A stretch of DNA of 64,000 nucleotides, from contig NZ_SODI01000001.1 in the NCBI RefSeq assembly GCF_004365915.1, positions 1,550,001 to 1,614,000 on the forward strand, read 5' to 3'. Under the pieces are notes generated by a model. The model searched no databases. It saw nothing but the letters and a program-made list of their open reading frames with translations, and was not told the DNA's origin. The position numbers and the translations under genes are program-made. This DNA is from Cryobacterium psychrophilum (lineage in GTDB: Bacteria; Actinomycetota; Actinomycetes; Actinomycetales; Microbacteriaceae). Positions 1 through 8,818 of this stretch are shown one piece after another; within the stretch, counting starts at the first letter, position 1; every line of letters begins with the position of its first letter.

Positions 1-426
1 GCGGCGGTCAGTTCGCATATGGACGACTGGTCCCTGACGTTTGGACACGGTGCGGGCCAAGCCGAGGTACTCGTCGAGAGAATCTTCGTCGTCATCACGC
101 AGCCTCACAACGACTACCTCAGGCTCCTATACGATTTTGGTCTTATCGGCTTGTTGCTTTGGATTATACCTCTCGTTTCTGCCCTCATTTTTACTTTCAG
201 GATGTCGTCCAAAATGCGCCATTCCAACGAAATTTCGCTCTTTCTCGCAACTTTCCTCTTGCTGGGGCTCCTCACGACCAGCGGGCTTTTGGACAACATG
301 ATTATCTACGTGTTCGTGATGGCACCCATAGCGGTTTTTATCGGTGCTTCACTACACGAGGCTGCGAATACGAACCGACGAATTTCACACAGCATCGACT
401 TACCGAGGGAACGCTCGCGAACCTAG
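1..426 (+). CDS. O-antigen ligase/polymerase-like membrane protein, C-terminal part
   Basis: The reading frame is open from the first base of the window, so the gene starts outside it. The visible 141 residues contain PHNDYLRLLYDFGLIGLLLW, the typical late motif of the Wzy/WaaL O-antigen ligase superfamily, in which the His lies in the periplasmic-type loop. Further hydrophobic segments and a short charged tail follow. The family polymerises or ligates lipid-linked saccharides at the membrane. The gene ends 41 bp before an IS1380 insertion, and with the sugar transferase at 14.3 kb it suggests a polysaccharide locus split by mobile DNA. Its base composition is visibly lower in GC than the rest of the window, as is common for polysaccharide genes. 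Family assignment is fairly sure; substrate is unknown. Confidence 0.7.
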   Translation, partial: AAVSSHMDDWSLTFGHGAGQAEVLVERIFVVITQPHNDYLRLLYDFGLIGLLLWIIPLVSALIFTFRMSSKMRHSNEISLFLATFLLLGLLTTSGLLDNMIIYVFVMAPIAVFIGASLHEAANTNRRISHSIDLPRERSRT

Positions 427-600
427 GTTCAAGTCGGCGGAATGGGCGCCCCAAGGTCGGTCTAAGCCTCGATCCACCGGTCCGCCTTGATTGATCGGCG
501 TCGCTGAATTCACAACCCGGGTTTTGGTGGCGGGCAGGGCGAAGCTGCCGGCCTTGCTGCCGGTGGTGTTCCAAGTCTTCGTTCGCCGTGTGGCTGGTGG

Positions 601-917
601 TCAGGTGGCGGCGGTTTGCGGCGGGCCGCAGGCCGCCGCGAACGCGGCCGTCCATCCGGGTTCCCACGGCCAGTTGGTCGGCAGGTGCAGGGTGATTTTT
701 CGCGCGGAGGTGGAGATGCGGGCGGGGACGCTGATGAGTTTGCGGCGGATTGTGCCGCTGCGTGCCTTGCCCAGATCTGCGTCGGCCAGCGAACCAACGG
801 CGCGCGAAAGGTTGAACGCGATCGTGGCCAGCACGAGCCAGGCCGCGTTGGCCGTGAACACACCCTCGGCAGGTGCGCCAGCGCGCTGTCCTTAAGATCT
901 GCGTTAATCTGCTCGAT
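601..917 (-). pseudogene. IS1380 transposase, C-terminal fragment
   Basis: On the minus strand the fragment begins with IEQINADLKDSALAHLP. After a one-base loss near 865 it continues in another frame as FTANAAWLVLATIAFNLSRA and a TIRRKLISVPARI segment ending at a stop at 601. These are typical C-terminal features of DDE transposases of the IS1380 family. Its N-terminal partner lies 3.4 kb away, beyond the RIT element. The frameshift means that excision of the RIT element alone would not restore the gene. Confidence 0.85.
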
Positions 918-918
918 C

Positions 919-938
919 TTATGCAGACGTCTGCATAA
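919..938. repeat. 20-bp perfect palindrome at left RIT end
   Basis: The sequence ttatgcagacgtctgcataa is its own reverse complement. It is absent from the right end of the element. Its half, TTATGC(A/C)GA, recurs inside both 87-bp repeats: at 962-970 and, reversed, at 1017-1025 on the left, with the mirror images on the right. Two abutting inverted half-sites are what a tyrosine-recombinase core site looks like, so this may be the site where strand exchange takes place; that is inference. Confidence 0.6.
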
Positions 939-1025
939 CATCGATTATCTTGATGTTCTGGTTATGCCGATGTTCTTCCTAAAAAGCTGGTCAGAGCCAG
1001 TTCCCTAGTGAATACTTCGGCATAA
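939..1025 (+). repeat. Left 87-bp inverted repeat of RIT element
   Basis: It is identical to the reverse complement of 4214-4300 over all 87 bases. The match stops at both sides, at 938 and at 1026. The outer part reads into the N-terminal transposase frame on the right-hand copy, where it adds a foreign tail ending in KSWSEPVP. Confidence 0.95.
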
Positions 1026-1078
1026 TTGGGTGAATAGATCCATGCTTGTCCTTTCCGATTCTTGAAAGGACAGAAGTT

Positions 1079-2299
1079 ATGAGTAACCCATCTAACGTCG
1101 TAGTTGTTGGTCCCCTTGCTGTTTTGAAAGAGCAGCTCGAGGATGAGTTTCTTCACCTGGGATATGCTCCGTCGACGGTTGCACGACAGCTGCAGCTCTT
1201 GGCGCATGTGTCCTCGTGGATGCAGGGCCGTGGAGTCGAGATTTCGCACCTCTCGTGGGTGGATATCGGCATGTTCTGTTCAGATCATGATCTGGCCTGC
1301 GTGCATCGGTACGCGCCGCCGCCCGTGATGGTCTTAATGAGAATGATTCAACCGGAGCTGGCCCCGACGCGAGCGGCGCTGCCGGGCACTGTGCTGCCGC
1401 TCGAGTCGGAAGAATTGTTGGCGTCGTTCGGCGTCTATCTTCGCGATGAACGAGCGCTGATGACATCGACGCGGGTGCTGTATCTGTATCAGGTTCGTTT
1501 GTTCGCGCTGTGGTTCGTTGGCCGATTCGGCCCGGATTTGTCTCGGATGACGATTACGGCTGTCGACGAGTTCTTCGCTGCTCGAGGCACGTTGTGGTCG
1601 ACGTCGGCGGCACGCTCCTCGGTCATTGCTCTGCGCGCGTTCGCGCGGTGGCTGTTCCTGATAGGGCGGTCGACGACGAATTTGTCGGCGGCCATTCTGA
1701 CCGTCAAGGACACATCGCAGGATGCCTTGCCGAAGGCGTTAGCGTCTGCCGATTTAGCGAAATTGCTGGCTATAACGATGTCGGCAAGAGACCGAGCGAT
1801 TCTTCTTTTGCTCACTCGGCTCGGTCTTCGCGCCCATGAGGTCTCAGGCCTAAGGATTCACGATTTCGATTGGCGTGCCGGGACAGTCCTGATTCATGGC
1901 AAAGGAAACGACTCCCAACTCATGCCAGTTCCGGTTGAGGTCGGTCAAGCGATCGCCGACTACCTCTCCGAATCGTTAAGGGCTCACTCGTCCCATGGAG
2001 AAGTGTTTCTGGGCGCCTACGCACCGCACCTGCCTTTGGGCCGATGCGCGGTCACGATGGTCGTTACGTATCTAGCCAGGCGGGCAGGGATCGCTGGTCG
2101 GGTCGGATCCCACCGCCTCCGTCACACCGCTGCAACAGCGGTCCTCACGGGCGGAGGAACGCTGGCCGAGGCGGGGCAACTTCTCCGTCATCGGAGCGCT
2201 CAATCGACGATGATTTATGCCCGAACGGACCTGGAAACGCTGGCTCAACTCGCGCGGCCCTGGCCTGGGCGCGCGGGCCAGGACAGCGCTCATGAATGA
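1079..2299 (+). CDS. RIT tyrosine recombinase, first gene
   Basis: This 406-residue tyrosine recombinase starts at the ATG preceded by GAAAGGACAG rather than at the upstream ATG-like codons. An N-terminal SAM-like core-binding region is followed by the catalytic domain. The arginine I region is LTRLGLRAHEVSGL, the box II region is HRLRHTAATAV, and the distal GQLLRHRSAQSTMIYARTD holds the last His and the nucleophilic Tyr. All catalytic residues appear present. It cuts and rejoins DNA through a 3'-phosphotyrosine. The stop overlaps the next start by 8 bp (ATGAATGA), so translation is probably coupled across the trio. Confidence 0.85.
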   Translation: MSNPSNVVVVGPLAVLKEQLEDEFLHLGYAPSTVARQLQLLAHVSSWMQGRGVEISHLSWVDIGMFCSDHDLACVHRYAPPPVMVLMRMIQPELAPTRAALPGTVLPLESEELLASFGVYLRDERALMTSTRVLYLYQVRLFALWFVGRFGPDLSRMTITAVDEFFAARGTLWSTSAARSSVIALRAFARWLFLIGRSTTNLSAAILTVKDTSQDALPKALASADLAKLLAITMSARDRAILLLLTRLGLRAHEVSGLRIHDFDWRAGTVLIHGKGNDSQLMPVPVEVGQAIADYLSESLRAHSSHGEVFLGAYAPHLPLGRCAVTMVVTYLARRAGIAGRVGSHRLRHTAATAVLTGGGTLAEAGQLLRHRSAQSTMIYARTDLETLAQLARPWPGRAGQDSAHE

Positions 2300-3221
2300 G
2301 CTGTTGCGCGCAAGCGCTGCTGACTACTTGTTGTTGCGCAAATTGCGCGGATACCAGCCCGGCGATCAGGTCTGGTTGCTTCGGGACTATCTCGACTACC
2401 TCGACACGCACGGTTTCACAACCATCACGGTGGCCAATGCAATGGCATGGGCGTGCTTGCCTGCACACGCCCAATCACGGTGGCACGCAGAGAGACTCAC
2501 AGTCCTGCGCCTTTTCGCCGGTCACCTCCATGCCAGCGCGCCAGATAGAGCTGAACTCATTCCGCTGGGACTGCTCCCCAGCCGTGTGGTGAGGGCCTCG
2601 CCGTATCTTTATAGTTCGAATCAGGTGGAGGTGCTCATCGCCCAGGCCGGCACGCTGAGACCAGTGCTCCTCGGGCACACGTTGGCGACGGTCATCGGGG
2701 TGATGGCCGCCACCGGGATGCGCACAGCCGAAGCGCTGAGTTTGAATATGACCGACGTTGACTCGGAGCTTGCAACAATCGTGGTCCGGGGAAAGGGCGG
2801 CCGGCAACGGATACTGCCAGTTCAGGCCTCGACGATATCGGCCCTGGCCCAGTACGTCACGACCAGCCGTGCCATTATGAAGCCCAGCGATAACGCGCTC
2901 TTCCTGAGTCCAGCAGGAGCGAGACCGCTTGCGAATACGATTCAGCAAGCATTTCGACGCGTTGCCACGGCCTGCCAATTGCAGCCGGGCTTAGGACAAC
3001 GAAAACCTCGCCTCCACGACCTGCGACATACCTTCGCGGTGAACACCCTGATCGACGCCCATCGGAGCGGTACTGGAATTGACGCGCGCATCGCCGCGCT
3101 GGCGACTTACCTCGGTCACGGCAGCCCGATCCATACCTATTGGTATCTCTCAGCCAGTCCCGAACTGCTCCACATCGTCAGCGAGCGGGTCGAACAATAC
3201 GCTCCAGGAGATCGATCATGA
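2292..3221 (+). CDS. RIT tyrosine recombinase, second gene
   Basis: The start chosen is the ATG inside the end of the previous gene, which gives 309 residues beginning MNELLRASAADYLLL. The catalytic domain shows ATGMRTAEALSL (Arg I region), the conserved Lys in VVRGKGGRQR, LHDLRHTFAVNTL (box II HxxR), and LGHGSPIHTYWYLSA with GH and candidate Tyr residues. The RIT model expects each of the three proteins to be a distinct subfamily, and this one is visibly different from its neighbours. It overlaps the third gene by ATGA at 3218-3221. Confidence 0.85.
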   Translation: MNELLRASAADYLLLRKLRGYQPGDQVWLLRDYLDYLDTHGFTTITVANAMAWACLPAHAQSRWHAERLTVLRLFAGHLHASAPDRAELIPLGLLPSRVVRASPYLYSSNQVEVLIAQAGTLRPVLLGHTLATVIGVMAATGMRTAEALSLNMTDVDSELATIVVRGKGGRQRILPVQASTISALAQYVTTSRAIMKPSDNALFLSPAGARPLANTIQQAFRRVATACQLQPGLGQRKPRLHDLRHTFAVNTLIDAHRSGTGIDARIAALATYLGHGSPIHTYWYLSASPELLHIVSERVEQYAPGDRS

Positions 3222-4213
3222 GCACTTTTACCGCGACCCTTCAGTCCTTCTTCACCACGTTTCTGGTCGGCCAGAAAGCGGCCAGCCACCACACCATCGC
3301 CGCTTACCGGGACACCTTCAGAATGCTGCTGCTCCAGCTTCACGATGCGACCGGAACGGCACCCGACGCGGTGGAATTCACCGACGTGAACGCCGAAGCG
3401 ATTACATCGTTCCTGACCTATCTAGAAATCGTTCGGAAGAACACGATCCGCACGCGCAACGCACGCCTCGCCGCACTGCACGCGTTCTTCACCTACGCCG
3501 CCTATCGACACCCCGAACACGCTGACCTGATCGCCCGAGTCTTGGCCATAAAGACCAAGAATACGAACACGACAGTTCTCACATACCTCACCCGCCCAGA
3601 GGTTGACGCGCTCCTCACCGCGCCCGATCAGAACACGGCGACCGGGCGGCGAGATCATGTGATCATCCTGGTATTCATAACTACCGGACTCCGTGTGAGC
3701 GAACTGACCGGGTTGACCCAGCAAGACCTTCAGCTGAGCAAACCTGCACACCTGCTTTGCCATGGCAAAGGTCGCAAGGATCGCATCACGCCCCTGAACA
3801 AGGAGACCACGCGTGCTCTTCAAGAATTCGGCGCAGGACGGCCCCCTGCGCTCCCGCACGATCCCCTTTTCACAGCTCAAGGCAGCGCTAAGGCGCTGGG
3901 TCGCGACGCGATCGCGGCTCGACTTCGGCTCTATTGCGCCGCCGCAGCCACTACCTGCCCGAGCTTGAAGAGCAAAACCGTTACACCCCACACGCTGCGC
4001 CACACCACAGCGATGAGGATGCTCGATGCGGGCATTGACATCACCACCATCGCCCTCTGGCTCGGCCACGAATCCACCCAAGCGACTCAGGCTTATCTCC
4101 ACGCCGACCTCGGCATGAAAGAGCGCGCCATGACAAGGATCGCTCCGATCGGAAGCAAAGGACTCCGATTCGTCCCCAAAGGGCGGCTGCTCTCCTTCCT
4201 GGAATCCCTGTAG
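3218..4213 (+). CDS. RIT tyrosine recombinase, third gene
   Basis: Starting at the ATG that overlaps the previous stop, this is a 331-residue recombinase of the XerC/D type. An N-terminal core-binding domain (TFTATLQSFFTTFLVGQK onwards) precedes TGLRVSELTGL, CHGKGRKDRITP, HTLRHTTAMRML and LGHESTQATQAYLHADL. Together these supply Arg, Lys, His-x-x-Arg, His and Tyr. The gene ends exactly one base before the right inverted repeat (4214), so the operon fills the whole interior of the element. Confidence 0.87.
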   Translation: MSTFTATLQSFFTTFLVGQKAASHHTIAAYRDTFRMLLLQLHDATGTAPDAVEFTDVNAEAITSFLTYLEIVRKNTIRTRNARLAALHAFFTYAAYRHPEHADLIARVLAIKTKNTNTTVLTYLTRPEVDALLTAPDQNTATGRRDHVIILVFITTGLRVSELTGLTQQDLQLSKPAHLLCHGKGRKDRITPLNKETTRALQEFGAGRPPALPHDPLFTAQGSAKALGRDAIAARLRLYCAAAATTCPSLKSKTVTPHTLRHTTAMRMLDAGIDITTIALWLGHESTQATQAYLHADLGMKERAMTRIAPIGSKGLRFVPKGRLLSFLESL

Positions 4214-4300
4214 TTATGCCGAAGTATTCACTAGGGAACTGGCTCTGACCAGCTTTTTAGGAAGAACATCGGCATAACCAGAACATCAAGATAATCGATG
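4214..4300 (-). repeat. Right 87-bp inverted repeat of RIT element
   Basis: This is a perfect inverted copy of 939-1025. It begins directly after the stop codon of the third recombinase. There is no palindrome outside this end, so the two ends of the element are not equivalent. Confidence 0.95.
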
Positions 4301-5376
4301 ATGGCATGCTGCCGGTGGGTCTGGTCCGCGGTGACAGTGTCCAGGTCGCTCGTGGTGAAGAATGCATGAAACGGGTGCGTGTCGAACAGGGTCGGCAGCC
4401 CTTCGGTGGCTTTCTGATTCAATTCCGGGATCCGGCGCACGACCAGGCGCCCCACGATGCGTTCGGCCTTCTTGCGCGAGCTGAACGCGGTGAACGGGAC
4501 TTCCGCAACCTCGGCGGACGATATCCAGGCGCCGGTAGCCTCGTCCCGGATCGCGTCCGTGTAGTTGATCGTCGCCCATTGGTCATCGGTGATCGTGCCG
4601 ATAGCGCGCTTCACAGCCGGGTCCATCCGGGCCGTGATGGAGACTTTCGCGCCAGCGCGGTGTGCCGCGGCGACGACCGCGTGTCCGTAGAACGCACTGT
4701 CCGCGCGCAGCAGCACCAGGCCGGCAGACGTCTGGGTGCGGAGGCGTTTCACCGTGGCAAGGACGTCCCCGACGAACTTTCCCGCGCCGCGCGGGGAACC
4801 CGCCGCTCCTTTCCGCAGCCGCGACCCGATGATAATCGGCGCGGCCTTGGGTGAGGAGACGATGCCGATCAGAGCGTTCAAGCCGCGCACTCCGGAGTAG
4901 CCGTAACCGGAGCCTTGCTTCTGATATCCGTGGACTTCCTTGATCGTGTCGTCGATATCCACCAGGGCATAATCATCGATTCCCGCCACGATCGGGGTGT
5001 GTGCGGCGACGTTGACCAGCCATCGCCAGGCGACGGCGTCCAACTGCCGGACGTGACCAAACGTGAACGACCGCAGGAACGACCCCAACGTCGACGGGGC
5101 ATACGTCCCGACGAAGAGTTTCTTCATACCGCCGTGCCGCAGCAACGCCATGTCATCAATCGAATCGGCACCAGCGAGCATCCCCGCAACCAACGCGGTC
5201 ACTTTCAACCCGGAGTTCGCGCCGAAGTACCCCGGCAAGGTCAGCCACGCGTCGGCGAGGTCGCTGAGCCCGGTTTTCACCGCCAACGCCATCGCGGGGA
5301 CCAGTCCCGCGGCCGACACGAGATTTGTGTCGTCGAAGGTGGCTGACAAGCGGCTGGAACTGTGGAAAAGTTGCAT
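4301..5376 (-). pseudogene. IS1380 transposase, N-terminal fragment
   Basis: The first 358 residues of an IS1380-family transposase run from MQLFHSSSRLSATFDDTNLV to TADQTHRQHAII. They include the DDE-type core segments IDDYALVDIDDTIKEVHGYQ and VLLRADSAFYGHAVV. The frame then enters the RIT inverted repeat and adds 23 foreign residues before a stop at 4231, so a truncated protein may still be made. It lacks the last part of the catalytic fold. The C-terminal remainder is at 601-917. The start lies about 120 bp inside the right end of the IS. Confidence 0.9.
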
Positions 5377-5496
5377 CTACGAGATGCCTCTCGAATCGGT
5401 TGAAATGAACCCTAAGTAAGTTCTATTTTTCCTGATCCGAGTGGCATTTTCGGTTTAACGCGCCGCTACAACCTCAACTCGACCGGTGGATCGAGG

Positions 5497-6204
5497 CTAA
5501 GGGACCCGAGCGAGGGTGTCAGATGGTCTGTGTTAGGGGCTGCGGATCTAACGGAAGGATTGCGAAAATCATGGTCATGATAATGGATCGGAAAGAACTA
5601 CATAAGCCACCGAAGTCCCCGGCGCAGCGTGCGGTGGACGCCCACCCGATGAGTTCTTCATGCCCGTCCGGCGTTGCGTCGAAGCGTTGTGGCGACGCGT
5701 TTACCCAACTGGGTGATCAACGCCGCGTCGTGAAAATCTTTGTGAGTAGCGACGCCGAGGACGAGATTTTGTCGAGGATGAGACATGCTTGAATACAGCC
5801 CTTCATATTGGGGTCAGCATTCAGGGGCGCTTGCAGACAAGTCAGTGAAGAGACGAGAGCCAAGCTCCTATTAAGTCATGTTGGCGCTCCTGAACGCGAC
5901 AATACGTTCAGGGATCGACCAGGTCGACGCATCGAGACAAAGACAACCGAAGCGTCAGACAAGCTCGAGCAACGGGTGGGCGGGCTCGGCACGCGGTCCA
6001 TAATCCGTCGCGTCCGCCCTGCGCGACTAAATGCCACGATTGCAACGACTGTTCAGATACTGGCGGCCCCGAGCACGCCATTACTCAAAGTGTTCCACGA
6101 CCCACCTGAGAAACTCGGCGTGCACGTCAACGACTTCCTCGCCACCAACGTCGTCGTCCGCATTTTCACTATCGGAGGCGTCGTCGACAAGATCGCACGC
6201 GTCA
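5497..6204. other. Gene-poor stretch between IS1380 copy and abiE
   Basis: About 700 bp hold no gene I can support. A reading frame of 89 codons at 5523-5792 matches nothing I recognise and has no good ribosome site. Near 5958-5976 the sequence gacaagctcgagcaacggg is a variant of the dispersed repeat found at 14298 and 15911. The region probably contains eroded remains of the original polysaccharide locus. Confidence 0.5.
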
Positions 6205-7098
6205 TCACTCGCCGCCTCCCGAAGTTCCCCATTCTCGGAGCTCTCTGTTCCACACCGCATCGTCACCGGCTGCGCCCGAGAACACGGGGTCGATGAAGGC
6301 GATAACCTCGGCGAGTTGCTCCTCGAACAATTCACGGCATCGGCTCTCGAGTTCGTTCTTACGTCGCCACGCCGACCACTTCGGTTGCGCGATATCTCCG
6401 TAACCGGCGGTCACGTCCGAGAGCGGGCCGAGGCTCACGCCGCGATGCCGAGCGACGCCTTCTGCCGCCGTGCGGAGGTCCCCCGCGCGAAAGGTGAGGG
6501 CTCCAGCCAGGCTGCTCAGATCCAGGAAATCCCGCCATCCGGTGCTCGTCACACCTCGTTGAAGGACAGTGACCGCCTTTTCGGCGATCACTGTCTCGGG
6601 AGGGTGGCCGGAAATTGCAAAATCCCCACCAAGGAGACGCGGGAGGCGCACGAGGCGAGGTGCTGGCCAAATCGGGTCGCCGATACTGATGTCGAGATGC
6701 AGATTGACTCGAGCAGTGTGGACTCGAGTGGGAACATGTACGCGAAGGCCAGAGTATTCATCGGCGTCGCGGATCTGCTCAACACGGATTGCGGTCGTAT
6801 CGATCACGAGAGCATCATCCATGATGACGTTGGCGACCTCCATGACCACGTCGCGCAGATGCCTCTCGTCCAGCATGAAATCCATGGCCTGCATGTCGAT
6901 ATCCCGAGTGGGCCGACGGAGCCGGTACGCGGCCAGGAGCACGCCACCCTTGAGAACGAAAGACTCCCGGTACTCGGTGAGCGTCAGCCGTTCCAGAAAG
7001 CGTTCGAGCACGTAGAGGGTCAGTAGCTCGCTGGTTGCGCGCCCCTGCCCGCGCGCGAGACGTTGCAGTGCTGTGTAAATTGTCGCGGGGTCACTCAC
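6205..7098 (-). CDS. abiEii: AbiEii-type nucleotidyltransferase toxin
   Basis: This 297-residue protein belongs to the AbiEii/AbiGii (DUF1814) family of nucleotidyltransferase toxins, which transfer nucleotides to cellular targets such as tRNA and block growth, often as a defence against phage. Motif I is visible as FVLKGGVLLAAY followed by RPTRDIDMQ (residues about 47-70). The later EKAVTVLQRGVTSTGWRDFLDL carries the conserved Lys, Arg and Asp residues. Length fits the family. Its start overlaps the end of the antitoxin gene by four bases (ATGA), the usual AbiE arrangement. The pair stands between two mobile-element nests, which fits an acquired defence module. Confidence 0.85.
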   Translation of the reverse strand: MSDPATIYTALQRLARGQGRATSELLTLYVLERFLERLTLTEYRESFVLKGGVLLAAYRLRRPTRDIDMQAMDFMLDERHLRDVVMEVANVIMDDALVIDTTAIRVEQIRDADEYSGLRVHVPTRVHTARVNLHLDISIGDPIWPAPRLVRLPRLLGGDFAISGHPPETVIAEKAVTVLQRGVTSTGWRDFLDLSSLAGALTFRAGDLRTAAEGVARHRGVSLGPLSDVTAGYGDIAQPKWSAWRRKNELESRCRELFEEQLAEVIAFIDPVFSGAAGDDAVWNRELREWGTSGGGE

Positions 7099-7679
7099 GC
7101 TAGATACTCCAATGCTCTGAGGATGGGACCCCGTGAGCGCGGTAACTTACTCGCCATCTCCAGTAAGGCTGCTGGTTGCGAGCCACGCTGGCGCAACCAG
7201 GCTCGGAGGGCTTCGGTGGCGATCTCGTACCCTTCGGTGCCGCGCAGCCGGAATGCGTCGACGATGGACCGCTCCGGCGAATACAGACCGATGCTCCTAC
7301 CCGTGCCGTCCAGGGGGATCTCTGTGCGACCAAGAGTGAACGTGTCGGCGTCAAAAATGTGCCAACTGATCGCTGGTGCCGTGGTGGGCGCGGCCTTTCC
7401 GCGCGGTATAGCGATGTCGGTTCGCGCGGGGATGGCATCGGTGAGCCCATGGTGAGCCAGTGCGCTGGTGAGGCAGATCGTCGACTCGACGCGACGCATG
7501 ACAGCCTCAACCAGGTCAAGGTCCTCGGTTTGAGAATCCATTCTCTGATAGAGCCCACGGGCTATCTGTTCGACCAAACCCGCATCCCGCAGACGGTAGA
7601 GGGTGCGGGAGCTGACCCCTGCTCGGGCAACGTCCGATTGTCGGAACGGTGACCGCGGGAGTGCGGTCGGTATCTTCAT
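7095..7679 (-). CDS. abiEi: AbiEi-type antitoxin and autorepressor
   Basis: This 194-residue protein starts with a winged-helix segment (FRQSDVARAGVSSRTLYRLRDAGLVEQIARGLYQ split over residues 12-46). The C-terminal AbiEi domain follows, with VESTICLTSALAHHGLTD and SPERSIVDAFRLRG. AbiEi proteins neutralise AbiEii without a stable complex (type IV toxin-antitoxin) and repress their own promoter. The ATG is preceded by GGAGGTGCC. The toxin gene follows directly with an ATGA overlap. Confidence 0.85.
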   Translation of the reverse strand: MKIPTALPRSPFRQSDVARAGVSSRTLYRLRDAGLVEQIARGLYQRMDSQTEDLDLVEAVMRRVESTICLTSALAHHGLTDAIPARTDIAIPRGKAAPTTAPAISWHIFDADTFTLGRTEIPLDGTGRSIGLYSPERSIVDAFRLRGTEGYEIATEALRAWLRQRGSQPAALLEMASKLPRSRGPILRALEYLA

Positions 7680-7709
7680 GGCACCTCCATATTGCCTAGT
7701 TTAGCTCAC

Positions 7710-7723
7710 AGATACGATTATCT
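7710..7723. promoter_or_regulatory. Candidate AbiEi operator
   Basis: The palindrome AGATA-CGAT-TATCT lies 31 bp upstream of the abiEi start in an AT-rich stretch that must hold the promoter. AbiEi proteins bind inverted repeats at such positions. No other operator copy is obvious nearby. Confidence 0.4.
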
Positions 7724-8038
7724 ATAGTGCTTTATAAGCGTTCCGGTAAATGCAATCCGAGATGACCGACCGTCACCAAATCGGAGAGCACGGCGACAGA
7801 AGCGCGGCTTGCCGCGGCGGATGCGCTCAAGTCGGAAGAAACCGCCGCGTAGATCAAGCGAGAAGCCTCTTCTCTGCCATCTACAGTTCCTCTGTTCCAA
7901 ACACTGTCAAGGGCCATGAAGAACTGCCCACTGGCGGACACGGAAAATGCCCGCTGATGGCCATGAAAACTGCCCACTCATGGCCAACAGATCTGCCCAC
8001 CAGGAGTTCGGCGGCGTTGGCCATGCGCGGAGCGAGTG

Positions 8039-8818
8039 TTAGCTCATCGGCGTCACGCCCTGCCCGGCGAGGGCCTGCGTGAGGCGGATCGATTCGCCCG
8101 ACGTCTGACAGACGTGAGCGTGGTGAAGTAGCCGGTCGACGGTCGCTGTCGCGAGGGTTTTGGGCATGAGCTCGTCAAAGCCGGCAGGATGTAAATTCGA
8201 CGAGACCGCGATGGACCGTTTTTCATAGGCCGCGTCGACGAGCCGATAGAGCCCCTCGGCCGCGTCTGTCCCCACGGCGAGGAGCCCTATGTCGTCAATC
8301 ACGATGAGGTCGGCGCGGAGGATGCGCGCGACGACTCGGGTGACGCTGTCGTCAGCGCGGTGGGCGCGCATCAATGCGCCGAGGTCCTCGAGGCGGAACC
8401 ACGCCACGCGCATGCCGGCCTCGACGACTTGCTGGCCGAGGGCCTCGAGGAAGAACGTTTTCCCCGTTCCGGAGGGACCGCAAACGACAACATTCTCTTT
8501 CCGGCTGATCCACTCGAGAGTGCGGAGGGCTTGCTGCGTCGGCAGCGGGATCGATGACACGGCCGGGTCCCAGGTGTCGAAGGTTTTCCCTGTGGGGAAC
8601 CCCGCGGCTTTCCGGCGGGTGGCGAGCATCGATCGGGACCGGCCGGTGACTTCCTCGACGAGGAGAGCTTTGACGACTTCGGCGGGTTCCCACCGTTGCG
8701 TGCGCGCCGTGATCAGCAGCTCCGGCGCTAACGCCCTCGCGTAGGGCATCTTCAGCTGCCGCATCAACGCCTCCAGGTCGGCCGGGAGCGCGGGGGCGGC
8801 GGTCGGGACGGGGCTCAT
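8039..8818 (-). CDS. istB: IS21-family ATPase IstB (element A)
   Basis: This 259-residue AAA+ protein is a DnaC-like helper that loads and regulates the IstA transposase. Walker A is VVCGPSGTGKTFFLEAL, Walker B is LIVIDDIGLL, and VSSNLHPAGFDELMPKTLATATVDRLLHHAH corresponds to the sensor and arginine region of the family. It starts within the last codons of istA (ATGA overlap at 8815-8818). The protein is complete, though its partner gene is broken. Confidence 0.93.
   Translation of the reverse strand: MSPVPTAAPALPADLEALMRQLKMPYARALAPELLITARTQRWEPAEVVKALLVEEVTGRSRSMLATRRKAAGFPTGKTFDTWDPAVSSIPLPTQQALRTLEWISRKENVVVCGPSGTGKTFFLEALGQQVVEAGMRVAWFRLEDLGALMRAHRADDSVTRVVARILRADLIVIDDIGLLAVGTDAAEGLYRLVDAAYEKRSIAVSSNLHPAGFDELMPKTLATATVDRLLHHAHVCQTSGESIRLTQALAGQGVTPMS

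Larger units (their letters stand above)
918..4300 (+). mobile_element. Recombinase-in-trio (RIT) element
   Basis: Three overlapping tyrosine-recombinase genes (1079-4213) lie between perfect 87-bp inverted repeats at 939-1025 and 4214-4300. A perfect 20-bp palindrome (919-938) abuts the left repeat only. The three-recombinase layout in one overlapping operon is the definition of RIT elements, which carry no cargo in their simplest form. The element interrupts an IS1380 transposase. The exact ends cannot be fixed, since the four bases CGAT at the right end could belong to either element or target. Whether it is still mobile cannot be read from the sequence, but all three genes are intact. Confidence 0.85.
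467..5496 (-). mobile_element. IS1380-family insertion sequence, interrupted by a RIT element
   Basis: The ends are 16-bp inverted repeats, cctcgatccaccggtc at 467-482 and its complement at 5481-5496. They are flanked on both sides by the 5-bp direct repeat CTAAG (462-466 and 5497-5501), a plausible target duplication. Inside lie the two halves of one IS1380-family transposase on the minus strand: the N-terminal part at 4301-5376 and the C-terminal part at 601-917. Removing 918-4300 brings the halves together at an ATC-ATC-GAG sequence. The copy is dead, because the gene is split and also frameshifted near 865. The matching target duplication shows the IS moved in first and the RIT element second. 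Confidence 0.85.

Noticed and set aside
1079..4213. Phage integrase genes or an integron
   Set aside because: Three overlapping recombinases filling the space between perfect inverted repeats define a RIT element; no phage genes, attI or attC-like sites are seen.
5523..5792. 89-codon frame in the gap after IS1380
   Set aside because: No ribosome site, no recognisable motif and surrounded by eroded DNA; a real gene cannot be supported.
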